Shown: positions 1 to 5,548, numbered from the stretch's first letter. The stretch: DNA of 8,008 nt from an uncultured Clostridia bacterium (GCA_946061315.1 CAMGRB010000054.1:1-8008), one strand, 5' to 3'. The notes: generated by a model from the sequence alone, not told the origin. Numbers and translations are program-made.

Positions 1-1
1 G

Positions 2-1411
2 GTTCAACATTTGAAATACAGGGTTTTAAGAGAGGTTGCCCGCCTTGCGTGGACGGGAAATCTCGAACGCAATGCGCTCGATATTCCGAATATGATAGTC
101 CCCGGCAGAGTGCCGACGATGAGGTGCTGCGTATATAAGGAGAGGGCTATTCTTGCCGAGAGGGTAAAGCTCGCCATGGGTGGCGACAAGTCAAACCCCA
201 ACGTTATCGAGGTTGTAGATATAGCGTGCGACGAGTGCCCGATGGGCGGATACGAGGTAAGCGGTGCGTGCCGTGGCTGTCTTGCACACAGGTGTGAGGA
301 CGCCTGCCGCTTCGGCGCAATATCTTTTGACGAAAACCACGTGGCTCATATAGACAAAACGAAGTGCGTCGAGTGCGGTGCCTGCTCCAAGGTGTGCCCG
401 TACAGCGCAATAACAAATAACAAGCGCCCGTGCGAAAACGCCTGCAAGGTAAAAGCAATTTCTATGGGCGAGATGAAGGAAGCAAAAATAGACAACTCCA
501 AATGCATAGCCTGCGGAAGCTGCGTTTATCAATGCCCGTGGGGAGCGATAACCGAAAAATCGTTTATCCTCGACGTAATAAGGTTTATAAAAGGGAGCAA
601 CGAGAACAAAAATTATCACGTATATGCGGTAATAGCACCGTCTATCGCCACGCAGTTTACTTACGCAAAGCTCGGGCAGGTCATATCGGGTATAAAGGCT
701 CTCGGATTTTATAAGATCGTCGAGGCGGCGCTCGGCGCGGATATGGTGGCAAGCAAAGAATCGGCGGAGCTTGCCGAAAAGGGCTTCCTTATGAGCTCCT
801 GTTGCCCCGGCTTCGTTTCCTACATAGAAAATCAGTTCCCTACTCTTGCAAATAACGTTTCCTCCTCGCTCTCTCCCATGTCAACCGTTGCAAAGAAGAT
901 AAAAGATGGTGACGAGAGTGCAAAGGTCGTGTTTATAGGTCCGTGTACCGCCAAAAAAATGGAGTTTCAGAAAGAAGAAGTACGTAAATACGTCGATAGC
1001 GTAATAACCTTTGAGGAGCTTCAGGCACTTTTCGACAGTTGCGACCTCGATATAGAATCAATGGAGGAGTCCTCAACCGACGGCGCTTCCTACTACGGCA
1101 GAATATTCGCGCGTTGCGGCGGACTTGCCGAGGCGGTAAAGCAGGGGCTTACCGAAAACGGATGCGATTTTGAGCTTAAAGCGGTTTCCTGCGACGGAAT
1201 AGAGCAGTGCCGCACGTCGCTTGCAAAAGCAAGGGCAGGCAAGCTTGACGCCAACTTTATTGAGGGAATGGCTTGCGTCGGCGGTTGTATCGGCGGCTCG
1301 GGTTGCCTTACTCACGGCATAGACAAAAGCAGATACGAAATAGACAAGTACGGCAAAGCCGGCAAGGAGAGTATCGCCGCTTCGTTAAGCGCGATAAAAG
1401 ACGAGCTTTGA
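2..1411 (+). CDS. Monomeric [FeFe] hydrogenase, group B type (5' partial)
   Basis: This is a cytoplasmic iron-iron hydrogenase that reduces protons to H2 or oxidises H2, exchanging electrons with ferredoxin-like carriers. Residues are numbered from the TTG at 11. A Cys-rich N-terminal part (C73, C76, C87, C90, C95, C99) is followed by two ferredoxin-type [4Fe-4S] motifs: C119/C122/C125/C129 (CVECGACSKVCP) and C165/C168/C171/C175 (CIACGSCVYQCP), with extra C141 and C145 between them. All three H-cluster motifs are intact: L1 SSCCPGF at 262-268 (C264 the likely proton-relay Cys, C265 a ligand), L2 GPCTAKKME at 310-318 (C312, K315, E318), and L3 EGMACVGGC at 418-426 (C422, C426). The L3 ending GGSGCL and the compact size are typical of group B enzymes. 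The frame is open to the window edge (VQH before the TTG), and the family normally has residues here, so the true start is probably upstream. Physiological direction cannot be told from this window, and no maturase genes are visible. Confidence 0.93.
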   Translation, partial: VQHLKYRVLREVARLAWTGNLERNALDIPNMIVPGRVPTMRCCVYKERAILAERVKLAMGGDKSNPNVIEVVDIACDECPMGGYEVSGACRGCLAHRCEDACRFGAISFDENHVAHIDKTKCVECGACSKVCPYSAITNNKRPCENACKVKAISMGEMKEAKIDNSKCIACGSCVYQCPWGAITEKSFILDVIRFIKGSNENKNYHVYAVIAPSIATQFTYAKLGQVISGIKALGFYKIVEAALGADMVASKESAELAEKGFLMSSCCPGFVSYIENQFPTLANNVSSSLSPMSTVAKKIKDGDESAKVVFIGPCTAKKMEFQKEEVRKYVDSVITFEELQALFDSCDLDIESMEESSTDGASYYGRIFARCGGLAEAVKQGLTENGCDFELKAVSCDGIEQCRTSLAKARAGKLDANFIEGMACVGGCIGGSGCLTHGIDKSRYEIDKYGKAGKESIAASLSAIKDEL

Positions 1412-1464
1412 ACCACGCTTAAAAACTGATTTTTGCAAACAAAAGGCATTTTTACCTTGCTCCT

Positions 1465-1592
1465 GTCATTCTCGAACGGAGCGAATGACGATTTTCAAAA
1501 ACGGTAGGGCTTCAAACAGCGGAGTGAAGAATCCGGAGCAAGTAAATAAATGTAAATTCCCGCCGGATTCTTCGCTATCGCTCAAGAATGAC
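1465..1592. repeat. Intergenic inverted repeats, REP/MITE-like
   Basis: The 315-base gap between the hydrogenase and the next gene has no credible ORF. It holds two dyads. GTCATTC (1465-1471) pairs with GAATGAC (1483-1489). GAAGAATCCGG (1526-1536) pairs perfectly with CCGGATTCTTC (1563-1573), and this similarity continues outward less exactly. The word GAATGACG recurs at 1585-1592 and again in the repeat patch near 3110 and 3252. The pattern suggests a dispersed chromosomal repeat. No function can be assigned from sequence alone. Confidence 0.5.
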
Positions 1593-1672
1593 GGGCGGGG
1601 ATGAAAGTTACGCACACGTATTGGCGATTGGCAAGTGGTTCAATATCGTCAAAACGAAAAATCAATAAAATG

Positions 1673-1710
1673 CGGGCTGTTGCAAAACAAATTGCAACAG
1701 CCCGTTTTGT
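1673..1710. terminator. Bidirectional rho-independent terminator
   Basis: A perfect 13-bp stem (1673-1685 with 1692-1704, arm CGGGCTGTTGCAA) closes a 6-nt loop. It is followed by TTTTGT on the plus strand and by an A-rich stretch on the other side, which gives a T-rich tail to leftward transcripts. It sits between two convergent genes, the hydrogenase and the membrane protein, and can serve both. Confidence 0.88.
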
Positions 1711-1726
1711 GAGTAAATGAATTTAT

Positions 1727-2236
1727 TTAATTTTCTTCAACTTTTGCTTCCGTGTCCTGTGCGGGCTTTTCCTCGGCACTTTCTGCGGGTTTTTCCTCGG
1801 TTTTCTCTTCGGGCTTTGCCTCAACCTCTTTTACGGCTTTTTCTTCGGTGTTCTTCTTTGAATTTTCTTTTTTGTCCTTCATATTCTTAACGAATTCTCT
1901 TAATTGGGTTTCTGCCAACAGACATACTATGAAGAATGCGTAAGTAAGAATTTTTACTATTCCTACGATGTTTGTAAGAATCGAGATGATTCTATACACT
2001 ACCGAGCCGTAGTAGCCGCTGAACATACCTCCGAAAAGGTTAAACAGCGAGAAAAACGCAGATACTCCCGTAAATATGAGCGTTACGATAAACGTCAATT
2101 TAGCGGTCTTTTTAAGCTCCTCGTCATCTGACTTTACGATAACGTAGCCGCCTGCCAATGCAAACGCTATAAAACTGATGTAACCGCAAGCCCAGATGAG
2201 CACTTTTTTCCATTTAGTTGTCCAAAGTTCTTTCAT
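1727..2236 (-). CDS. Small membrane protein, three helices, Lys/Glu-rich tail
   Basis: I do not recognise a named family. The 169-residue protein has three hydrophobic segments, about residues 12-34, 47-70 and 80-107. They are followed by a highly charged tail (about 113-169) that starts basic (KNMKDKKENSKKN) and turns into Glu/Lys/Pro/Ala low-complexity sequence with repeated EEKP-like units. There is no cleavable signal peptide, and the first helix follows a short basic N-terminus. The tail is probably cytoplasmic and disordered; similar tails occur on many unrelated Clostridia membrane proteins. The start is well supported: AAGGAGAG (2245-2252) lies 8 bases upstream, and a consensus-like promoter lies at 2278-2306. 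It is transcribed on its own or partly with the lipoprotein gene upstream. A terminator at 1673-1704 closes it. Confidence 0.8.
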   Translation of the reverse strand: MKELWTTKWKKVLIWACGYISFIAFALAGGYVIVKSDDEELKKTAKLTFIVTLIFTGVSAFFSLFNLFGGMFSGYYGSVVYRIISILTNIVGIVKILTYAFFIVCLLAETQLREFVKNMKDKKENSKKNTEEKAVKEVEAKPEEKTEEKPAESAEEKPAQDTEAKVEEN

Positions 2237-2277
2237 ACAATTAACTCTCCTTGTTAAAATTTATAGACGCTATACAC

Positions 2278-2306
2278 AGTATATCATCGCAATACAGAAA
2301 AGTCAA
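2278..2306 (-). promoter_or_regulatory. Sigma-A-type promoter of the membrane-protein gene
   Basis: On the minus strand, TTGACT (2301-2306) and TATACT (2278-2283) are separated by exactly 17 bases. Transcription would start about 30 bases upstream of the start codon, with the AAGGAGAG ribosome binding site in between. Confidence 0.8.
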
Positions 2307-2370
2307 CATTTTTTTGATTTTTACATTAGATATTACTACGGCTTTGACGTTAGCGCACAAATACCGCTAT

Positions 2371-2874
2371 TTATGTGTCAAATTCTAAATAATACATTGT
2401 TTTGGTATCTGAATCGTACATTGCTATCGAAAAATTAAATGAATGACGCTTAAAAAGATTGCTGTCATCCGAAGCGTCGCCACTCTCCTTGGAAACGTTA
2501 CTGTTTCTATCTATAAATTTATAATATCCGTTTTCAATTTTGGGAAAATTTCCGATTTTGTAAAGTTCATATGAGTAAGTCGTTCCGTCCTTTGTGCCGC
2601 CATACATGATAAGTTCGAGATTTTCGCTCAAGGGGAGTGCCTTCCAATCGGAAATTATTTCATCAACCTTCTCTTGATTTTTTGAACAATCTAAAATCAA
2701 GTAATAATCTCCGTCACCTACAAAGCCGCCGTGACTGTCTTTTTCTTCTGTAATCTCAAAATCTTCTTTAACAAAGCCAAAAGAGTCGTCTACTTGATTA
2801 GACTTGGAGCCGCTGCATCCGAACAAGCAAACCGCACATATCGCAGTTGCGATTATTAACACTATTCGCTTCAT
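2371..2874 (-). CDS. Small secreted lipoprotein, unknown function
   Basis: The 167-residue product begins with a lipoprotein signal peptide: basic MKR, a hydrophobic core at 4-16, and a lipobox LFGC with the lipidated cysteine at C20. It should be exported by Sec, lipidated by Lgt and cut by signal peptidase II, leaving it anchored outside the membrane. After a Ser/Asn-rich linker there is a single small domain (about 35-167) of mixed alpha/beta character, with no motif I can tie to an enzyme or a binding protein. The start is set by AAGGGGA just upstream (2880-2886) and a perfect consensus promoter at 2907-2935. No strong terminator follows it, so some readthrough into the membrane-protein gene is possible. 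The gene probably belongs to the host chromosome, next to the mobile-element boundary. Confidence 0.82.
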   Translation of the reverse strand: MKRIVLIIATAICAVCLFGCSGSKSNQVDDSFGFVKEDFEITEEKDSHGGFVGDGDYYLILDCSKNQEKVDEIISDWKALPLSENLELIMYGGTKDGTTYSYELYKIGNFPKIENGYYKFIDRNSNVSKESGDASDDSNLFKRHSFNFSIAMYDSDTKTMYYLEFDT

Positions 2875-2906
2875 AAAAATCCCCTTATTTGGTTAAAGAT
2901 ACAAGC

Positions 2907-2935
2907 ATTATATCACATTTTATCAAATATGTCAA
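2907..2935 (-). promoter_or_regulatory. Consensus promoter of the lipoprotein gene
   Basis: On the minus strand, TTGACA (2930-2935) and TATAAT (2907-2912) are 17 bases apart, a match to the sigma-A consensus at all 12 positions. The predicted start lies about 25 bases before the TAAGGGGA ribosome binding site (2880-2887). Confidence 0.92.
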
Positions 2936-2990
2936 TAGAGCACGAAAACACCCCGACCCATAGGTATAGGTGCAAGATAGTTGAGTTGTA

Positions 2991-3018
2991 AAATGAGAAG
3001 GCGCGCCTGGGGGGACTG
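2991..3018. repeat. 28-bp direct repeat, copy 1
   Basis: It matches 3149-3176 at 27 of 28 positions; the difference is G at 3009 against A at 3167. It contains the perfect palindrome AGGCGCGCCT followed by a run of G. Confidence 0.85.
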
Positions 3019-3093
3019 AAATGAGGTAATAGGGAAAAGGTAATAGTGAAGAAGTGCAATTTTGATAGTCACTCGCATTTCGTTGAAATGCTC

Positions 3094-3135
3094 ATCGAAT
3101 CCCACCCGAATGACGCACAAAAATACCCCGACTCA
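3094..3135. repeat. 42-bp direct repeat, copy 1
   Basis: It is identical to 3237-3278 over all 42 bases, with a period of 143 bases. It runs from ATCGAATCCCACCCG to ACCCCGACTCA. In this copy the last part is not followed by the complementary arm, so no long hairpin forms. Confidence 0.9.
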
Positions 3136-3148
3136 TAGAAGCGGGTGC

Positions 3149-3176
3149 AAATGAGAAGGCGCGCCTAGGGGGACTG
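3149..3176. repeat. 28-bp direct repeat, copy 2
   Basis: This is the partner of 2991-3018 with one mismatch. It leads directly into the weak AGGGG/CCCCT dyad (3167-3187) and the terminator-like hairpin at 3188-3216. Confidence 0.85.
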
Positions 3177-3187
3177 CTTGTTCCCCT

Positions 3188-3216
3188 AAAAACGCTTCAC
3201 TTCATTGCGCGTTTTT
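3188..3216. terminator. Terminator-like hairpin spanning the recombinase stop codon
   Basis: AAAAACGC (3188-3195) pairs with GCGTTTTT (3209-3216) in an 8-bp stem with a 13-base loop. The outer pairs are A/T, so a U-rich tail is present in either direction. The recombinase TGA (minus strand, 3202-3204) lies in the loop. It could be the actual end of leftward transcripts that pass the hairpin at 3263-3301. Confidence 0.5.
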
Positions 3217-4824
3217 TCGGGGACCCCACGCAGTATATCGAATCCCACCCGAATGACGCACAAAAATACCCCGACTCACGTTGTGTGAGTCGGGGTATTT
3301 TGGCGCAAGCGGAGTAAAAGAGTTTGAACATAGAGGGGTAGAGGAGGCAGTCTTTTTAGGGACCGCCTCTTTTATTTGTGAAATGGTTTCCGACGTAGCG
3401 TTATATCCTGTATAAACGTCTGTAAAGTTATATGTAATTGTTACACTTTCGTTATCGAGAACTATTTCCCGTATAAATGCTCTTACTATAAATTTTCTTA
3501 CATTTATATCCTGCGTATCTCCGGAGATGATAGAGTTGAGATAACTTTCTATCTTATCGGCGTCAAGATATGCGTAATTGTGCTTTTTCTCTTGCTCAAT
3601 ATCAAAATCAAGACTTGCTACCTGTGCCTCAAGCTCTTTAAGACGGGTCTTGGTTTGCTCGGTTATGATACCTTGTTCGATAGCCGTCACTAAATTTTTA
3701 GATGCTTTCAAAGCACTCTGACGCTTCGCCTCAAGGCTTTTGATTTTCGTATTGTTTTCACTTTCTTCCTCGTGAATTTTGCAAAGCGTTTCCGCTATAT
3801 GACGAACAATTCTTTTGTCGGAAAGCAATTCACAAGTGGCATGAATAACGGTATCTTCAAGCCATTGTTTTTTAACCGATTTTAATTTGCACGGATGATG
3901 TCTGCGCCTTCTTGATAAGCAGGAATAATAGTAATATGTCTCTCCGGATTTGCTTGTTCCGCTTTCGCCGACCATATGATGATGGCAGTCTCCGCAGTAC
4001 AGTTTTCCTGATAGTATAAAATTAAAAACGTCCTTCTTTCTGGCGGGGGAGTGTCTGTTTTCCTCGTGAATGTCCTGAACTTTTTGCCATATTGAATCGC
4101 TTACTATTTTAGGATAGATATTATCATAAACTGTGTCGCCGTGCTTTATTTTCCCGTTGTATTTGGTGTTAAGGAGCATTTTGTAAATCATCTTTTGAGT
4201 GAAATATTTCCCCTTTTTAGCTCTTATTCCTCGAGCTTTTAATTCTTTTACCAAGGAAGCAGCCGTATATCCCCGTGAGAACTTTGTGAATATCTCTTTG
4301 ACAATTTCTGCTTCTTCGGGATTGATAACATTCTTTTTGTTTACGACTTCGTAACCGTATATTACGGGACCGCCCGTGTATAGTCCTTTACGGTAACTTT
4401 CGTTAAGACCTCGGTGCACCTTTTGAGAAAGCTCGGCTGAGAAGTATTGGTTCATACCCTCAAGCAAACTTTCAAGGATAATACCTTCCGGTGTGTCCGG
4501 GATATTCTCCATTGCAGACAATAACTTAATGCCGTTTTCTTTCAATGTGTGTTTGTGCATTGTTGCTTCATACTTGTTGCGTGAAAAACGGTCTAACTTA
4601 TATACAAGAACATAGTCCCACTGACGCTTGTTGCTGTCTTTCATCATTCGTCTGAAATCCGGACGCATGTCGTTAGTACCCGTCATTGCTCTGTCTATAT
4701 AGGTGTCAACTATCAGGATATCATTGTTTTTGGCAAAATCCTGACATACTCTGAGTTGACCCTCTATAGATTGTTCGGTTTGTGAATCGCTTGAATAGCG
4801 TGCATAGATAACTGCTGTTTTCAT
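3202..4824 (-). CDS. Large serine recombinase (integrase) of a mobile element
   Basis: This site-specific recombinase integrates and excises DNA by a covalent serine linkage. The N-terminal resolvase domain (1-145) has YARYSS at 7-12, with catalytic S11 and R9, and the active-site stretch KLDRFSRN at 76-83. A recombinase domain follows (about 155-255). A zinc ribbon comes next (C277, C280, C302, C312) with the basic run RRRRHH at 305-310, then a coiled coil at about 352-415 that in this family controls synapsis and direction. The start is supported by GAAGGAA at 4831-4837. The tail is odd: residues ~507-540 are encoded by a terminator hairpin (3263-3301) and a 42-bp repeat that also occurs elsewhere in the window. 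These residues are therefore probably not ancestral sequence but readthrough across a junction. The coiled coil and zinc ribbon look complete, so the enzyme may be active. A 49-codon gene upstream on the same strand may be co-transcribed. Confidence 0.93.
   Translation of the reverse strand: MKTAVIYARYSSDSQTEQSIEGQLRVCQDFAKNNDILIVDTYIDRAMTGTNDMRPDFRRMMKDSNKRQWDYVLVYKLDRFSRNKYEATMHKHTLKENGIKLLSAMENIPDTPEGIILESLLEGMNQYFSAELSQKVHRGLNESYRKGLYTGGPVIYGYEVVNKKNVINPEEAEIVKEIFTKFSRGYTAASLVKELKARGIRAKKGKYFTQKMIYKMLLNTKYNGKIKHGDTVYDNIYPKIVSDSIWQKVQDIHEENRHSPARKKDVFNFILSGKLYCGDCHHHMVGESGTSKSGETYYYYSCLSRRRRHHPCKLKSVKKQWLEDTVIHATCELLSDKRIVRHIAETLCKIHEEESENNTKIKSLEAKRQSALKASKNLVTAIEQGIITEQTKTRLKELEAQVASLDFDIEQEKKHNYAYLDADKIESYLNSIISGDTQDINVRKFIVRAFIREIVLDNESVTITYNFTDVYTGYNATSETISQIKEAVPKKTASSTPLCSNSFTPLAPKYPDSHNVSRGIFVRHSGGIRYTAWGPRKNAQ
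3237..3278. repeat. 42-bp direct repeat, copy 2
   Basis: It is identical to 3094-3135. This copy lies inside the 3' end of the recombinase reading frame, and its right part forms the left arm of the perfect hairpin at 3263-3301. Confidence 0.9.
3263..3301. terminator. Perfect 17-bp hairpin, terminator-like, inside the recombinase ORF
   Basis: The two 17-base arms (3263-3279 and 3285-3301, AAAATACCCCGACTCAC and its complement) close a 5-base loop, GTTGT. The GC-rich core is flanked by AAAATA/TATTTT, so it works as an intrinsic terminator in either direction. On the minus strand it is followed by a TATTTTT tract. It is translated as part of the recombinase tail (about residues 507-522), which is unusual for a functional coding region. 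Confidence 0.8.
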
Positions 4825-4872
4825 TTAATTTTCCTTCTTTCTTTAATTTTTTCTGTCTTTCGACGAGAAGGG

Positions 4873-4900
4873 ACTAAAACGGAGCAGACGCAGATGTCAA
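4873..4900 (-). promoter_or_regulatory. Candidate promoter of the recombinase
   Basis: On the minus strand, TTGACA (4895-4900) is followed after 16 bases by TTTAGT (4873-4878). The -35 box is perfect and the -10 box is weak (4 of 6). It lies inside the left arm of the inverted repeat, about 40 bases before the start codon allowing for the transcription start. A weak -10 would suit a gene that needs activation or stays low. Confidence 0.4.
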
Positions 4901-4967
4901 CGGAAAAAGGACAAAATTATTGCGTTATACTTTTTTCATTATCTGTTTTGAGCGACAATTTTTCCCC

Positions 4968-4996
4968 TTGACAGATGTGGCTGCTTCGTTTATACC
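4968..4996 (+). promoter_or_regulatory. Candidate outward promoter in right arm of inverted repeat
   Basis: On the plus strand, TTGACA (4968-4973) is followed after 17 bases by TATACC (4991-4996). The -10 box lacks the conserved final T. It would transcribe rightward, antisense to the 49-codon gene. It mirrors the leftward TTGACA of the other arm and may only reflect the repeat's symmetry. Confidence 0.3.
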
Positions 4997-5021
4997 CGCA
5001 GATCGAAAGACAGAATGTTTT

Positions 5022-5171
5022 TTAATTGTTTTCCTTTCCTTTCTGATTACTGTCTATTTCAAGAATAATATCGAGCAGAGAAAGATACAGTACTCTTGCC
5101 TCGTCCGGCGGCAAACTTTCAAAGCTCGGTTTCCCAACGGTAATAATCTTATAGTTATTTTCCTGTATCAT
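5022..5171 (-). CDS. 49-residue protein upstream of the recombinase, unknown function
   Basis: The translated product starts MIQENNYKIITVGKPSFESL and continues PPDEARVLYLSLLDIILEID to a charged end. I chose the ATG at 5169-5171 because a strong AAAGGAGGT (minus strand, about 5184-5192) lies 12 bases upstream. The longer open frame from the TTG at 5204 would encode that Shine-Dalgarno sequence and is unlikely. The pattern is a short beta-like N-terminus, a PSF-SLPPDEA turn, and an amphipathic helix ending acidic. This looks like a compact folded mini-protein, and I associate similar short ORFs with recombinases of Clostridia mobile elements, though from memory only. It lies 197 bases upstream of the recombinase on the same strand, so it could be a recombination directionality factor or a regulator. 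No DNA-binding motif is recognisable. Confidence 0.6.
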   Translation of the reverse strand: MIQENNYKIITVGKPSFESLPPDEARVLYLSLLDIILEIDSNQKGKENN

Positions 5172-5286
5172 TGATTCTTCTTTACCTCCTTTCTTTTCAA
5201 TCAACTGATACAGCCGAAGAGGATAAAACTAAAAACTTACTGTAACCTTATTCTAAAATCCAAACATTTCAGTTTTTGATATGTTT

Positions 5287-5312
5287 GAAAAAATTTTTTC
5301 GAAAAAATTTTC
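5287..5312. repeat. Phased A/T-tract palindromes
   Basis: GAAAAAATTTTTTC (5287-5300) is a perfect 14-bp palindrome. It is followed at once by GAAAAAATTTTC (5301-5312). Such phased A-tracts are expected to bend DNA, which fits a protein-binding or processing region. They lie just past the leftward terminator at 5317-5342. Confidence 0.5.
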
Positions 5313-5316
5313 GGAT

Positions 5317-5342
5317 AAAAAAAGAACTCCCCTTTCGGAGAG
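5317..5342 (-). terminator. Leftward rho-independent terminator
   Basis: On the minus strand, CTCTCC and GGGGAG pair, with one G-U pair, around a GAAA tetraloop (5327-5342), followed by TTC and seven T (5317-5323). No convincing leftward coding gene lies upstream. It could end a non-coding transcript from the hairpin-rich region at 5378-5548, or protect the 49-codon gene from readthrough. Confidence 0.7.
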
Positions 5343-5377
5343 ATTAAAAACTGCAAAACTGCCAATAAAGCAAGCAA

Positions 5378-5417
5378 AAAGTGGGTTGGCGCAAGCGGCT
5401 TAGCGCGCCCCCACTTT
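5378..5417. other. Imperfect hairpin with MOBQ-nic-like sequence
   Basis: AAAGTGGG (5378-5385) pairs with CCCACTTT (5410-5417), and GGCGC (5388-5392) pairs with GCGCC (5405-5409). GCAA-type sequence outside the stem extends the symmetry imperfectly. On the plus strand, TTAGCGCGCCCC in the descending arm resembles the nick region TAAGTGCGCCCT of RSF1010/pIP501-type (MOBQ) transfer origins at 9 of 12 positions. The resemblance is suggestive only. Confidence 0.45.
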
Positions 5418-5486
5418 GTTGCTTTTGCATTTTGCTTTGCGGATTTTCTTTTTCGATTTTTCAAGAAATCTTTTTAGTCGGTTTTT

Positions 5487-5548
5487 GGGGCGTGTGCTTG
5501 TCAACCGAGCGAAGCGAGGTTCTCGTATCAAAGACAAGCACACGCCCC
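5487..5548. other. Perfect 16-bp hairpin with structured 30-base loop
   Basis: GGGGCGTGTGCTTGTC (5487-5502) is exactly complementary to 5533-5548. The loop (5503-5532) can form a small inner hairpin of ACC/GGT and GC/GC pairs with two opposed GA dinucleotides and a GAA cap. The preceding T run (5482-5486) and the lack of a U tract on the plus side argue against a simple rightward terminator. On the minus strand the stem is followed by AAAAAC, also not a terminator. Confidence 0.6.

Larger units (their letters stand above)
2941..3301. repeat. Patch of nested direct repeats and hairpins at probable element boundary
   Basis: This gene-poor stretch between the lipoprotein promoter and the recombinase is built from two or three diverged copies of one unit. 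CCCCGAC begins at 2951, 3126 and 3269. The sequence GGTGCAA followed by AAATGAGAAGG occurs after the first two copies. The unit contains an exact 42-bp pair, a 28-bp pair with one mismatch, and a 10-bp palindrome AGGCGCGCCT at 2999-3008 and 3157-3166. A 7-bp hairpin GCATTTC/GAAATGC lies at 3075-3091. Short ORFs here are open only through repeat sequence and have no ribosome binding site. The patch is probably a dispersed intergenic repeat of the host or the junction of the integrated element. Confidence 0.7.
4852..5014. repeat. Imperfect ~50-bp inverted repeat upstream of the recombinase
   Basis: The arm at 4852-4903 (plus strand) and the arm at 4966-5014 (minus strand) both begin TCTGTCTTTCGA, 12 identical bases. 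They then share GGG, AAACG, AGCAG and TGTCAA in the same order with short gaps. The arms are separated by 62 AT-rich bases. Each arm carries a TTGACA box pointing outward. The repeat fills the space between the 49-codon gene and the recombinase. It could be a recombinase or repressor binding region, a pair of att-like sites, or a leader RNA hairpin. Confidence 0.65.

Noticed and set aside
191..619. 142-codon minus-strand ORF inside the hydrogenase gene
   Set aside because: It is a shadow of the hydrogenase frame, whose Cys motifs and H-cluster motifs are intact. The antisense product has no recognisable domain or start signals.
2351..2369. Possible terminator after the lipoprotein gene
   Set aside because: TAGCG/CGCTA is only a 5-bp stem with a 9-base loop and no T tract follows.
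2932..3120. 62-codon leftward ORF in the repeat patch
   Set aside because: It overlaps the lipoprotein -35 box and repeat units and has no ribosome binding site.
2941..3301. CRISPR array
   Set aside because: The repeats are few, unequal in spacing (143-175 bases) and differ in length, and no cas gene is present.
4852..5014. Insertion-sequence ends
   Set aside because: The inverted arms enclose only 62 AT-rich bases with no transposase, and no target duplication is visible outside them.
4920..5174. 84-codon rightward ORF opposite the 49-codon gene
   Set aside because: It lacks a ribosome binding site and runs antisense to a gene with a strong one. Its start lies in the spacer of the inverted repeat.
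5237..5464. 75-codon leftward ORF through the hairpin region, with a hydrophobic stretch
   Set aside because: It runs across a strong hairpin, a terminator with seven T and two A/T-tract palindromes, and has no ribosome binding site that I can see. The open frame is better explained by the structured non-coding DNA. Very similar peptides may exist in databases because the DNA itself is conserved.
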